Assembly (NCBI RefSeq): GCF_009937975.1
Contig: NZ_AP018441.1
Location: forward strand, 1,550,001-1,614,000
DNA length: 64,000 bases
From: Undibacterium sp. YM2
Lineage (GTDB): Bacteria; Pseudomonadota; Gammaproteobacteria; Burkholderiales; Burkholderiaceae_D
Direction of reading: 5' to 3'
A program made the translations under genes and the position numbers. The notes below the pieces were generated by a model. That model made no database searches. It worked only from the letters and a program-made list of their open reading frames with translations, and was not told where the DNA came from. Positions 8,351 through 21,777 of this stretch are shown piece after piece. Positions within the stretch are counted from its first letter, which is position 1. Each line of letters starts with the position of its first letter.

Positions 8351-10609
8351 TTACCTCACCTCCCACCACCCCGGCAACAAAGCCCGCACATCGCCCCGCC
8401 CAAACCTGTCATCAATCAAATACACCACCCCCCGATCATCTGTCTGCCGTATGACCCGCCCCGCAGCCTGCACCACCTTTTGCAAACCAGGGTAAAGATA
8501 AGCATAGTCATACCCCGACCCAAATATCTTATCCATGCGCAGCCTGATTTGCTCATTGATGGGGTTTAGTTGTGGCAGACCCAACGTCGCGATAAACGCA
8601 CCTATCAGTCGTGTACCAGGCAAATCTATGCCTTCACCAAATGAGCCGCCCAGTACAGCAAAAGCAATACCCTGACTATCTTCGGTAAACTGCGCCAGGA
8701 ACCCTTCACGATCTGCCTCATTCATACGCCGGGTTTGCAAACGCACAGGGATATCAGGATGCGCATTGATGAAGCTGCCGCTGACCTGCTCAAGATAGTC
8801 AAAGCTGCTAAAGAAGGCCAGATAATTGCCTGGCTGCGTATGATACTGTCGTGCCATCAAGGCAACGATAGGCGCAACAGAACGCATGCGGTCGGCATAG
8901 CGGGTAGAGACGCTATCCACCACATGTACCTGCAATTGATCAGCAGAGAAGGGCGACTCTACATCCACCCATGCTGTGCCCTCGGGCAAGCCTAGCGTGT
9001 CACAATAATAGTTCCAGGGACTCAGAGTAGCCGAGAACAGCGCTGTCGTATGACTGGCCGCAAAGCGCGGTGTCAAAAAAGCCGCTGGCACGATATTGCG
9101 TATGCAGAGCGTCGATGTGCCATGTGCTTTGCTGGCATCGAATATCGAATGATCAGCAAAGCTTTCTGCCAGGCGGTTGAACAGCAAGGCATCCAGATAA
9201 AACTGCTGCAAGTCCGGCGCTAACTGGCTGGGATTGTCAGCAAAGTAAAGACCAATTTCTGTGCACAGACGCGTCAGAGCGGCCAACAGTTTCTCTGGTA
9301 TCTCGGCATGCGGCTGGTAATCAGCCTCCTGCTCTTTTTCCAGTTGAAGCCAGGCGCGATACAAACTGTTCAAAGTTTTTTTGAGCGCTGGCGGTGGCGA
9401 CTTGCGCAAGCGCTTCAGGCTATCGCGTTGCAGCTCTACACTATACATCTGGCGCGCCCGAGTCACCATATTGTGTGCCTCATCCACCAGTACGGCGACA
9501 CGCCAGTTGTTCACTATCGTTAAACCATGCAGCAAAGCATACAGATCAAAATAATAGTTGTAGTCGCCAATGATGACATCGGCCCAGCGCGCCATTTCTA
9601 TGCCCAGATAATAAGGGCAAACCTGATGTTCAAGAGCGATGCTGCGCAAGCCTTCTTTATCAAGCAATTGCTGTTCAACAGCGGCCGCACGTGCGGCAGG
9701 CAGGCGATCATAGAAACCTTTGGCGAGCGGACAGGCATCACCATGACAAGCGGCTTCAGGGTATTCACAAGCCTTGGTCTTGGCGACCAGTTCCAGCGTG
9801 CGCAAGCCTAGCTTTGGCGTGCTGTTCTGGATATTGCCCAGCGCATGCAAAGCCAGTTGCCGTCCTGATGTTTTTGCTGCCAGATAAAAAATCTTGTCCA
9901 GCTTGTGCTCTGCTGTCGCCTTCAACAGAGGGAACAAACTGCCTATGGTCTTGCCTATACCCGTCGGCGCTTGCGCCAGCAGGCAACAGCCGCGCTTGCT
10001 GGCCTTATACATCGCTTCAGCCAGTTGCCTTTGCCCTGGTCTGAATGTCACGTGTGGAAAAACCATATCCGCCAAAGCCAGATCACGTGCAGCACGGTGA
10101 GCTGCTTCCTGCTTTGCCCAGGCAATAAAGCGCCCGCCCAACAAAGCAAAAAAATCTGCCAATTCACCAGCAGCTAAGTCTTGCTGCAGCACAGTCTCTT
10201 TCTGGCTTTGTATATTGAAATACACCAACGCCACACTGATCTTTTGCAAGCCCAGCTTCTGGCATAACAAATGTCCATACACCTTTGCTTGCGCCCAGTG
10301 CAGGTTACGGTGGTTATCAGGCATGGCATGCAAGTCACCCAGGTAGGTCTTGATTTCTTCAACCTGGTGCAAGTCGGGGTCATAACCATCAGCTCGGCCA
10401 CGCACATGCAAGCTGCCATGCTGGCCTTCCAGTTTTACTTCACGCTGGTAACTGCTGCCTCTGCGCAGGGCCACTGTTGCATGCCCGGCCATACCTTGCT
10501 CGGCAGTGGGTGAGGGGGTAAAGCGCAAATCCAGGTCACCTTGCTTGGCCGTGAACTCGCACAGGGCACGCACGGCCACCGTATAACTGGCGGTGCTCTC
10601 ACTGCTCAC
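8351..10609 (-). CDS. Fe-S DinG/XPD-type superfamily 2 DNA helicase with N-terminal PD-(D/E)XK nuclease motif
   Basis: A 752-residue helicase. Walker A is QAPTGIGKT (213-221), the DEAH box is at 376-379, and four cysteines (C281, C288, C293, C331) between them match the Fe-S cluster of XPD/DinG helicases. The C-terminal helicase domain has GGSFGEGIDLPG and VIQAAGRVIRQ-like motifs. Ahead of the helicase, GRADGY (71-76) and EEIKTY (84-89) give the D...ExK layout of a PD-(D/E)XK nuclease, so it is probably a nuclease-helicase. The start is GTG at 10609, overlapping the stop of the FAN1-like gene (GTGA). The two proteins probably work together in repair of interstrand crosslinks or flap structures (inference from domains and coupling). 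Confidence 0.88.
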   Translation of the reverse strand: MSSESTASYTVAVRALCEFTAKQGDLDLRFTPSPTAEQGMAGHATVALRRGSSYQREVKLEGQHGSLHVRGRADGYDPDLHQVEEIKTYLGDLHAMPDNHRNLHWAQAKVYGHLLCQKLGLQKISVALVYFNIQSQKETVLQQDLAAGELADFFALLGGRFIAWAKQEAAHRAARDLALADMVFPHVTFRPGQRQLAEAMYKASKRGCCLLAQAPTGIGKTIGSLFPLLKATAEHKLDKIFYLAAKTSGRQLALHALGNIQNSTPKLGLRTLELVAKTKACEYPEAACHGDACPLAKGFYDRLPAARAAAVEQQLLDKEGLRSIALEHQVCPYYLGIEMARWADVIIGDYNYYFDLYALLHGLTIVNNWRVAVLVDEAHNMVTRARQMYSVELQRDSLKRLRKSPPPALKKTLNSLYRAWLQLEKEQEADYQPHAEIPEKLLAALTRLCTEIGLYFADNPSQLAPDLQQFYLDALLFNRLAESFADHSIFDASKAHGTSTLCIRNIVPAAFLTPRFAASHTTALFSATLSPWNYYCDTLGLPEGTAWVDVESPFSADQLQVHVVDSVSTRYADRMRSVAPIVALMARQYHTQPGNYLAFFSSFDYLEQVSGSFINAHPDIPVRLQTRRMNEADREGFLAQFTEDSQGIAFAVLGGSFGEGIDLPGTRLIGAFIATLGLPQLNPINEQIRLRMDKIFGSGYDYAYLYPGLQKVVQAAGRVIRQTDDRGVVYLIDDRFGRGDVRALLPGWWEVR

Positions 10610-12276
10610 TGTTCAGCCTCTTGCCATTCCAGGTAGCACACTGTCACCGGCATATCATGTGTCGCGCAAAAGTCCAGCCAGCGCTTCTGGTTATCCTGCA
10701 ATTTATCGCCAGGCCCCTTGACCTCTATCATCTGGTAACGCCGTTCTTGCGGCCAGAACTGTATCAGGTCAGGGAAGCCATTGCGGTTGGCGCGGATGTC
10801 CAGCAAGATGCGCTCAAAACTATGTTTCAGATGTTGTGCAGGTATGCACTCCAGCGCCATCTCCAGCAAGTCTTCAGACAGCGTACTCCAAAACACAAAA
10901 GGTGACTGCAAGCCAGACTTGGCCGCATAAGTTTGCCGTATGGTCTGGCGATAAGCATCTGTATCGAGCTGCGCAAAACAGGTCGCAAAATCATCCGTCC
11001 GCCGCGCCTGAAAATCAACACTCAATAAATCCGCAGGCCCGCGCTGGAAAGGGTGAAAAAACGCCCCCGGTATTGCCTTGAAAATCACAGACCAGCACAA
11101 CAAACCAAACAGAGAATTGATAAGCGCATTCTCCACATAAAACACCGGCGCATCATCTGTACGCAAATGATCACGTACCACATACTCAACCACATAATCT
11201 TCTTGTGGATAAGGCAGGCGCAAGGCCAGTTCTGTCGGTGGCTTGCTGGCTGCTTTGGCGGCTTTAGCCAGCCCCAGCTTGCGGGCAAGGCGCGGTGCAA
11301 TGCGCAACATCTGCTGATGCTCTGCCTCACTCTCAGGCGCTTGCTGTGCCAGCATCAGCAAATCATAGGCGGCCTGCGTCTGTTCACTTTTCTCCAGCAC
11401 ACGTATGGCACGCAAGCGCGCGCCTGGGTAAGTGCAGCCCGCATACACCTGCTGCGCCAGCGCCCAGTCCTTTTGCTTTTCCAGGTACTCACCAATCTGG
11501 TACAACAAGCGGTTACGGCGGCTGGCAATCCATGCATTGTCCAATGCATGCAAATCAGTCGCAGCCAGTTGCGCCAGCACTTTAGGCACAGGCTGCTCCG
11601 CATGAAAAGCCTCACGACAGGCATGCAAGGCCAGATAAGCATCAATATCTGCCCGACAGCCAAAGCCGCGCGAAGCCGCAGAAAACTCCACCTTCTCATA
11701 CTGGAAAATACCCAGGTCAGACAATACAAACTCAGACCAGTCCTGATACAGATTACCAAAAAACAGCAGCCGCAAACGATCACACAAATCCTTGTTCAGC
11801 ACCTGGTAAGCCACATCATCCACAGCACTGACAGCGCCTGAGCACCAGGCAGAAAAAGCCTGGCTAGCCGTATGCCGTAGGCTAAACAAACCCAGTTGCT
11901 CAGCCTTGGGCAATTTCTTTTCAGCAGGTGTCATCGCCAGCACCAGCGCCAGCTCAGGCTTTTGCAGCAAATCAAACAGGCCCGCAATATCGAGCTCAGG
12001 ATCAGCCTGCACCCAGCCCACATCCACTAGTGCCTGCATTGCAGCACAAGTCTCACCAATCTCGCCATACACCAGCTTGCTGGCCCTGAACACGCAACCC
12101 TTGCGCATCACCATACGCACAAACAAAGCCCGCGACGCCTGCGGCAGCTTGCCGAACTGCTCTATAAACGCTTGCTCATCATCAGCCAACAAATCCGCGT
12201 AGCGCCCACCCACCCAGTCCAGCACGGCCTGGAAGTTTTCAAGGTAGTAAAAAGGATTATCCAGATTGGCAAGCAT
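10606..12276 (-). CDS. FAN1-like VRR-NUC structure-specific nuclease
   Basis: A 556-residue protein ending in a VRR-NUC domain: GFPDL at 500-504 and IEVKGPGD at 517-524, with D503, E518 and K520 as the likely catalytic residues. The preceding region is helical and repeat-like (TPR-type), and the length agrees with characterised bacterial FAN1 proteins of about 560 residues. FAN1 nucleases cut 5' flaps and unhook DNA interstrand crosslinks. The gene is coupled to a downstream nuclease-helicase. The ATG at 12276 lacks a clear ribosome binding site. A LexA-type box lies 27 bases upstream, suggesting SOS induction of the pair. Confidence 0.87.
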   Translation of the reverse strand: MLANLDNPFYYLENFQAVLDWVGGRYADLLADDEQAFIEQFGKLPQASRALFVRMVMRKGCVFRASKLVYGEIGETCAAMQALVDVGWVQADPELDIAGLFDLLQKPELALVLAMTPAEKKLPKAEQLGLFSLRHTASQAFSAWCSGAVSAVDDVAYQVLNKDLCDRLRLLFFGNLYQDWSEFVLSDLGIFQYEKVEFSAASRGFGCRADIDAYLALHACREAFHAEQPVPKVLAQLAATDLHALDNAWIASRRNRLLYQIGEYLEKQKDWALAQQVYAGCTYPGARLRAIRVLEKSEQTQAAYDLLMLAQQAPESEAEHQQMLRIAPRLARKLGLAKAAKAASKPPTELALRLPYPQEDYVVEYVVRDHLRTDDAPVFYVENALINSLFGLLCWSVIFKAIPGAFFHPFQRGPADLLSVDFQARRTDDFATCFAQLDTDAYRQTIRQTYAAKSGLQSPFVFWSTLSEDLLEMALECIPAQHLKHSFERILLDIRANRNGFPDLIQFWPQERRYQMIEVKGPGDKLQDNQKRWLDFCATHDMPVTVCYLEWQEAEQ

Positions 12277-12302
12277 GGGGGAGGGGAGTAGCGTTTAAAT
12301 AA

Positions 12303-12318
12303 CTGTATATGCATACAG
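12303..12318. promoter_or_regulatory. LexA (SOS) box upstream of the FAN1-helicase operon
   Basis: CTGTATATGCATACAG fits the CTGT-N8-ACAG LexA consensus used in beta- and gammaproteobacteria, and its inner bases are nearly palindromic. It lies 27-42 bases before the FAN1 start codon, a typical repressor position for a DNA-repair operon. Confidence 0.7.
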
Positions 12319-12406
12319 TTTAACGCAATGTAGCGTGAAGGGTAAACGAGAACTGCGTCCAATTCCGTCTGTATTGAAGCTGCAACGGTTAAAATACCGC
12401 CACATA

Positions 12407-12449
12407 CTCCTTCCCCTTCAAGGGAAAGGCAGGGATAGGGATGGGTTTC
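12407..12449. repeat. Short interspersed repeat-like sequence
   Basis: A pyrimidine/purine switch (CCTTCCCCTTCAAGGGAAAGG) followed by an AGGGATAGGGATGGG tract resembles a dispersed intergenic repeat found near gene ends in Burkholderiales. It occurs once in this window, so the identification rests on memory. Confidence 0.3.
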
Positions 12450-12512
12450 CGTCGAATACCCAGGCAGCAATCCTGCTCATGAATCCCGCCCAAGACCCCA
12501 AAGAAAACAAAA

Positions 12513-12877
12513 ATGAACAAAGCCGAAGCCATCCAAATCGCCAACGATTCCCTGCAAGCCAACGTCCTCAACGAAGGCAACACCCAATTCTCCCAAGTCG
12601 TCCGCTACGGCAACGACGAAGGCTGGTGGCTCAATATCCCCTGACCAACTTCAGAAAAGAAAACCACTTCCTCATCTGCAGCGAAAAAGCCAAAATCATC
12701 CGCCACCTGATGATCAAAGCCAACAACATCTTAAGCCCCGCCACCAAGTTCCGCGTCAAGGACGGCATCGCCGACATCTTCATCTCATCCGCCAACCCCA
12801 AACGCCTGACCGATGTGCTGCAAGGCGGCAGCAAATACAGTTTTAATAAGCATTTGGTGGATGAGCATAGGTATTAA
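12513..12877 (+). pseudogene. Small hypothetical protein, frameshifted
   Basis: ATG at 12513 opens a frame (MNKAEAIQIANDSLQANVL...) that ends after 43 codons at the TGA 12642-12644. The next frame continues without a break as LTNFRKENHFLICSEKA... to the TAA at 12875-12877. Adding one C to the C4 run at 12638-12641 joins them into a protein of about 121 residues reading WWLNIP-LTNFRKE across the join, which looks natural. The family is not recognised. It is transcribed opposite to the restriction genes and marks the left side of that island. Either a real frameshift or a missed base in the assembly. Confidence 0.5.
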
Positions 12878-12907
12878 CAATTTGCATGCAGATAAATGCG
12901 AGCAGGT

Positions 12908-13798
12908 TTATGCCCAAACCTCATCCAGATACGTTGCCGCTAACAGCTTGTCACGTAAGGCGTAGCGTGCTGACTGCATATTGATTTCACTAGTATCTGT
13001 ACGAGGAACAGGCGTGAGCACTGTCGCCGCCTGCTTGAAATTGATCATGTACTTACCAGTATCGTTGTAAGGGACGATAGACTCAATTTCAGCAATATGC
13101 GTAATCGCTGCGACTGGAGCAACTTGGTAGGCGGCGATGTATTTTAGTTTTGGTATTTGTTTGGCGTTGATCCTCACAGCAAACCAGCGGTTTTTATTTA
13201 AGAATTGCTCTTTAAATCCATCTTCACGGGCTGGGATGACTATAGTGTCGAACGTGCCGCTTTCTGAGCCCACAGGCTGCACTTGTTCCGTCACATCTGT
13301 GATCTTAGGTGGAGTAAATGCGTTGATGCCCAGCATGGGCAAGATCAGCAGCATGTCCGCCAGAAAAGCTTGTGCAGTGGCTTTTGCGGCTGGCGACATG
13401 GTTGGTTCTGTGGGCGTATTTTTGTTAAGCAAAATGGCACTGTCATACCTTTTGGCCAGTGCAATGAGCGTAGACTCAAGGTATTGCACTTCAGTCTTGC
13501 CGATTTTATGATTTTGATCAAAAAAGTATACGCCCCAGACCCAGCCTTCTTTGTTAACGACGTGATTCTTAAGCCTGTCACCAACTGGATCTGCTTCGCC
13601 AATATAAATTGTTTCTTCGGCGGCGTTGCCTACCAAGATATAAATACCTGCCTGCGAAATACCAGGTTCTTGTTTCAAACTACCTACTAGCTCTTTGGTA
13701 AACACCACTCCATGGCCCGACCAATTGGACTTGTCCACGTGGCGAATCGCTTCCGGGTCACCAGTGGTGGCAAACAGGGTTATTGAGAACGGTTGCAT
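12908..13798 (-). CDS. GIY-YIG nuclease family protein
   Basis: A 296-residue protein whose N-terminal half carries a GIY-YIG fold: GIYILVG, then ETIYIGEAD, with the following R of DRLKNH and the glutamate of QYLEST as the expected catalytic Arg and Glu. The C-terminal part (about 165-296, with FKEQFLNKNRWFAVRI) resembles the domain that follows GIY-YIG in proteins found next to restriction systems. ATG 13798 is preferred over GTG 13801 because an AAGGAT ribosome binding site lies seven bases before it. The gene follows hsdR after 66 bases in the same direction, so it probably belongs to the restriction operon as an accessory nuclease (inference). Confidence 0.8.
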   Translation of the reverse strand: MQPFSITLFATTGDPEAIRHVDKSNWSGHGVVFTKELVGSLKQEPGISQAGIYILVGNAAEETIYIGEADPVGDRLKNHVVNKEGWVWGVYFFDQNHKIGKTEVQYLESTLIALAKRYDSAILLNKNTPTEPTMSPAAKATAQAFLADMLLILPMLGINAFTPPKITDVTEQVQPVGSESGTFDTIVIPAREDGFKEQFLNKNRWFAVRINAKQIPKLKYIAAYQVAPVAAITHIAEIESIVPYNDTGKYMINFKQAATVLTPVPRTDTSEINMQSARYALRDKLLAATYLDEVWA

Positions 13799-13866
13799 CA
13801 CATCTATCCTTATCTTAAATCTTGGTTGTCATAGCGACCTAGTCATTCGCTACTGCTTGCAAAATG

Positions 13867-17184
<3,318 letters not shown>

Positions 17185-17225
17185 AAAGAGGTTCTCTGGT
17201 GTAGGCTTGGTTTAATCACACGCTA

Positions 17226-18430
17226 TCAGGCTGATAAGGCTGTTTCGCTTGGCGCCTGCCAATCGCGTACATCGATCTTACCTGTGACGGCTGCGGAGAT
17301 TAGGGCTGTGCGGCGTTCTTGAAGTATTGCGACCTGAGATTCAGATTTTTCTAGCAATACTTCAAACTGATTATTTGCTGTAGTAATGTGACTTACAATC
17401 TCTCTTTGCTCAGATTTTGATGGAATAACGAATCCAAGCTCTAATAGGTCTTCCTGAGTTACACTCGGTAAAGCAGTATTTGTAGAAAGTAAATCAAAAG
17501 GGAACAATGAAGCTTGAAAATGTATATATTCAGCTTCGCTATCTTGAGAAACCTCGCTATAGAACATGGTATCTACAGTCCAAAATTTTCCGTCAACAAT
17601 AAGAGGTTTATTCACTGTTCCTTTGCGGCCAAATAAAACAGATTTTCCATCGAATAAATAACTGGAACTACGTTTAAAAATACCGCCTGAACCATAGACT
17701 GGATATCCGCCATTTTCGACTTCCACATCTTTATAGTCTTTACCATTTCTTATTTTTAAGACATTCTTTAATCTTCCTACTAACCAGTGTCTCGGCACCT
17801 CGCCTAGCCACTGCACGCCAGAATTACGCATGGGGCGTTGGGGTGGAGGCCTTTGGTGACGGCATGACTAATCACCGCCTGTCGTTTTTCTTTCAGCAGT
17901 TTGATCAACTCTTGCTGCTTCGCGATCAGGGTATCGATCTTGGCGGTTTCGTGGTCGAGGAAGTTTGCGATCTTTTTGCGCTCGTTAGCATCTTCTGGAA
18001 TTGCAAACCGATAGTTTCCCAAATGCTCTTGAGTCATGCTGGGCAATGCGGTATTGGTGGAATAGCGTGAGAACTGAATGGTGAGCGCCAGGTAGTATAA
18101 AAATTTTGGATAAATGTCTTCGTTTATTTCCGTATAGTACATAGTATCCACAGTCCAGAAAGGTTCGTTGATGTACAGCGGCTTATCAATCGTTCCTTTT
18201 CTTCCGAGTAATACAGACTCTTTTGCGTAGGTGTATGAGGAAGCATACGTAAATTGTCCACCGGATCCAATGACTGGGTATCCTTCATCTACTTGAACGT
18301 CTTTATAGTCTTGGCCATTTTTTATTTTCGCCATGAACTTGAGTTGTTTCAATGCCCATTCACTTGGTATCGCCCCCAACCATTCAACTCCAGAATCTTT
18401 GTACTCAGCATAAGCCTTATAGCGACTCAT
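17226..18430 (-). pseudogene. hsdS: Type I restriction-modification specificity subunit (HsdS), split by a frameshift
   Basis: Two overlapping frames together make one HsdS of about 401 residues. The first half (18430 to 17804, 208 residues) has target recognition domain 1 and a conserved helical spacer ending KGLHPNAP; the second (from 17831) starts [13 protein letters not shown] with domain 2 and the closing helix. In intact HsdS proteins these read directly as NAP-M-x-SGVxWLG. One extra C in the C4 run (plus-strand G 17832-17835) restores that reading. The two recognition domains resemble each other closely ([62 protein letters not shown]). Base composition is more AT-rich than the neighbours. 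Half-length HsdS proteins can dimerise, so partial function is possible even if the shift is real. Confidence 0.85.
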
Positions 18431-19446
18431 ACCCCTTCCTCCTGCGCCAGATTCAACAAATAAAACTCATGCAGTTTCGCTTGCAGCAGTTTTTTATCGG
18501 GCAGTTGCGTTTGGTATTCAGCAATCATGGCGGGTGAAAGGCTACGGCTCAACGCATATTCAACGACTTCATCATCTTTACTCGCGCACAGCAGCACGCC
18601 GATGGCTGGGTTTTCGTGTGGCTTTTTGTGGTCGCGGTCCAGGGCTTCCAGGTAGAAATTGAGTTTACCCAAGTGCTCTGGCTGGAATTTATCCACTTTG
18701 AGTTCTATCGCTACCAGCGCGTTTAAACTGCGATGGAAGAATAAGAGATCGAGTGCAAAGTCTTGTTTGCCGACTTGTACAGGATATTCGCTGCCGACAA
18801 AACAAAAATCACGCCCAAGTTCGAGCAAAAAATGCTTTAATTTGGCGAGCAGGCCTTGGTGCAAATCAGCCTCGCTGTGTTGCTCTGGCAGGCTTAAGAA
18901 ATCAACGATGTAGCTGTCTTTGAAGACGTTGAGGGCTTCGGGGTGTAATTGTGTCAGCACTGCTGACACTTTTGGTGGTTGCAACACCGTACGCTCAAAA
19001 AGCGCGGCATTGAACTGTCGTTCAAGATCACGGCTAGACCATCCCTCTTGTATAGACATCCTTAAATAAAATTCACGCTCTTCACTCACTTTACTGCGAC
19101 TGAGAATAGTCAGGTTATGTGTCCACGGCAATTGTCTCACCAGTGGTGCGACAATTTTATCATCTTGATAAGCTTCATAAAACTGGCGCATCCGGAACAG
19201 ATTGCGACGTGTAAAGCCCTTTAAATTAGGCTGCGTGATGGCTAAATGTTTCGCCAGCGCATCGACCACACCATCCCCCCATTCTGCGGCCTTGATTTTA
19301 TTGCTGATGTGGGCCCCTACTTGCCAATACAGTTCTATCAAAGTGGTGTTGACGGCTTGATAAGCGTGCTGGCGTGCGGCTGCGATCAGATGTACGACTT
19401 CGGTAAAATCGGGCTGCGCGATATTGCTCAGGTTTGATTTGCTCAT
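18427..19446 (-). CDS. YhcG-type PDDEXK nuclease (DUF1016)
   Basis: A 339-residue protein with the two-part YhcG plan: an N-terminal DUF1016 domain ([11 protein letters not shown], then [16 protein letters not shown]) and a C-terminal PD-(D/E)XK nuclease with [21 protein letters not shown], where D and the E-x-K triad are visible. YhcG proteins are often carried within type I restriction loci, and their role is not settled; DNA degradation in defence or repair is an inference. The gene is embedded between hsdM and hsdS with ATGA overlaps at both ends, so it is translated with the methylase complex. Confidence 0.87.
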   Translation of the reverse strand: MSKSNLSNIAQPDFTEVVHLIAAARQHAYQAVNTTLIELYWQVGAHISNKIKAAEWGDGVVDALAKHLAITQPNLKGFTRRNLFRMRQFYEAYQDDKIVAPLVRQLPWTHNLTILSRSKVSEEREFYLRMSIQEGWSSRDLERQFNAALFERTVLQPPKVSAVLTQLHPEALNVFKDSYIVDFLSLPEQHSEADLHQGLLAKLKHFLLELGRDFCFVGSEYPVQVGKQDFALDLLFFHRSLNALVAIELKVDKFQPEHLGKLNFYLEALDRDHKKPHENPAIGVLLCASKDDEVVEYALSRSLSPAMIAEYQTQLPDKKLLQAKLHEFYLLNLAQEEGV

Positions 19447-21777
19447 GAATGCACCTCTTGCAGCAGCTTCATGATTTCTGCGCTGACGGCATCCAGATCC
19501 GCATCTATCTCAGCCAGGTCACGCGGGGGCTGGTATTGGTAGAAGTGGCGGTTGAAGGGTATCTCATAGCCGACGATGCCGATTTGTTGGTCTTTATCGT
19601 CTTTTTTGCTGGCATCGATCCAGGCGTCCGGTACGTGGGGTTGTACTTCTTTTTTGAAGTATACTTCGTTGATCTCGTTGACTGTTTTGGATGGATCGAG
19701 GGCGACGTTTTCAAAAATCACGCAGGTCGCCATCGGCTTTGTATTCTATGGTTTTGCCATCCACGTTAAACAGGCCATAGATAGCGTCGGCCTTGGTTTT
19801 GTGGATTTTTTTGATAACGGGCAGCGCGACTGGATTTTTCCAGCTCACTGCTGCTTCGATGACTTTTTTGTCTTTGGCGTCCAGGCTGATGTTGGCCAAC
19901 TTGGCAGCTTTGACAATGGCATCATCGTATTCGTTCATGTCATCAAACTGTGCGGTGCCTATCTGCGCTTGCAGAGCCTGGGCTTTGAGCATGCTGGCTC
20001 TTGCGCTTAACCAGGTATCACGATTGAGCAGGTCCTTGATCTGCTTTTCTTTGAGATCAGCAAAATGTATTTTGATGTAGCGGCGTATAGTGTCTTCATG
20101 CTGGCCAAGTTCACCATAGTGTGAGCAATCTGTTGAATCGCTCCAGATAGCGCCTTGCAGAGTGGCGAACTCTGCGTATGCCCATTGCATGATGCTGTTC
20201 AAAGCACCTAATTCAAAACGCAGTGTGGCAATACGTTCATCAGAGAACTGGTAAGACTGCCTTAGCGGGCGCTCTATCGTAATGCGGCGATAGCCAAATT
20301 CATGGGTATTGAAAATCTTGGCGGCAAAGGTTTTGGCTACCTCAGTCTTAGTGTTTGCCGATTGTCTGCCGCGATTACTTTTTTGTTCGGCGGGTTTGTC
20401 GAGTTCACGCGCATCAACGGCTTCAAAATCACCGAAGCAGCGGATGATGGTGGCGATGTCGTCGGCACTCATCTCATTGCGCTTGCTGCCCAATGACTTG
20501 CGCATTTTGCTGTAGAGGTTGCTGCCGTTGATCAGTTGTACCAGGCCCTTTTTCTCTTCCGGTTTTTTGTTGGATAGTATCCATACATAAGTGGCGATGC
20601 CGGTGTTATAGAACATATCAGTCGGCAGGGCGACAATGGCTTCCAGCAAATCGGCTTCCAGAATATAACGTCGGATTTCAGATTCGCCAGAACCCGCACC
20701 GCCTGTGAACAGGGGGGAGCCATTGAGGATAATGCCTATACGGCCACCGCCATCCTTGGCATCACGCAATTTGCTGATGAGGTGCAACAGGAATAGCAAA
20801 GAGCCATCAGAGACTCTGGGCAAGCCTGCGCCAAAGCGGCCATCGTAGCCTTTTTCATTGTGCTCTTTGGTGATGTCTTCTTCTATCTTTTTCCAATCAA
20901 CACCAAATGGGGGATTGGATAGCATGTAGTTAAAGCGCTCGCCATACAGTTGATCGTTGGATAGGGTATTACCGAGCTTGATGTTTTTGACTTCTTGCCC
21001 CTTGATTAGCATGTCTGCTTTGCAGATGGCATAGCTTTCAGGATTCAACTCCTGGCCATACGCGCGTATGACGGCGTTGGGATTTAATTCATGGACATAT
21101 TCCATCCCTGCCGACAAGAAGCCGCCAGTTCCTGCTGTAGGGTCATAGATGGTGCGGATGATGCCTGGGGTGGTCAGTGCTTCATTGTCTTCTATAAACA
21201 CTAGTGAGGTAGTCAGGCGCACGATATCACGTGGGGTGAAGTGTTCACCTGCAGTATCGTTTGAACTCTCAGCAAAGCGGCGTATCAGCTCTTCAAATAC
21301 CAGACCCATATCATGGTTGGACACCGCGTTGATGCTCAGATCAATGGTGCGTACTTTTTGCACGACCTTATAGAGCAAATTGGCGTCGTTGAGCTGGCCT
21401 ATGAATTCAGCAAAATTGAAGTATTCAAATATCTCACGCGCATCCTTGGAAAAGCTTTGGATATAACTTTCCAGATTGGCTTTGATGCCGCTTTCACCCA
21501 ATTTGGATAAATCCATTTTGGATGTGTTGAAGAAACTCAGGCCACCAGTCGCACGCAACAGCAATTTTTCTTGCGCCTCTTCGGGCAAATTCATGCTTGC
21601 TATTTTTTGCTGTTCCGCCAGTACGGTTTCTTTACTGGCTTCCAGCACACATTCCAGGCGGCGCAGCAAGCAAAACGGCAAGATGATGCGGCCATACTGG
21701 CTTTGTCTAAAGTCACCACGGAGCAGGTCGGCAATTGCCCAGGATTCGGCGGCGAGATTATTGGATGTTTGTGTCAT
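19443..21777 (-). pseudogene. hsdM: Type I restriction-modification methyltransferase subunit (HsdM), frameshifted near the C-terminus
   Basis: HsdM transfers a methyl group to N6 of adenine in the target chosen by HsdS. From the ATG at 21777, the AdoMet motif DPTAGTGGF is at residues 212-220 and the catalytic NPPF at 288-291. The frame stops at TGA 19711-19713 right after [11 protein letters not shown]; the next frame continues ENVALDP...[14 protein letters not shown] to 19443, exactly the usual HsdM C-terminus. Removing one base from the A5 run 19713-19717 (T5 on the coding strand) fuses them into about 777 residues. A TTG seven codons upstream is possible but ATG is preferred. The catalytic core is intact, so activity may survive if the break is real. 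Its stop overlaps the yhcG-type start. Confidence 0.88.

Noticed and set aside
11053..11841. A 262-codon plus-strand frame opposite the FAN1-like gene
   Set aside because: Antisense shadow; the opposite strand has a complete VRR-NUC protein.
12300..12900. A second copy of the tRNA-Leu 3' end as an attachment site at the left edge of the island
   Set aside because: I looked for the GCCGGTTCGATTCCGGC-type sequence there and did not see it.
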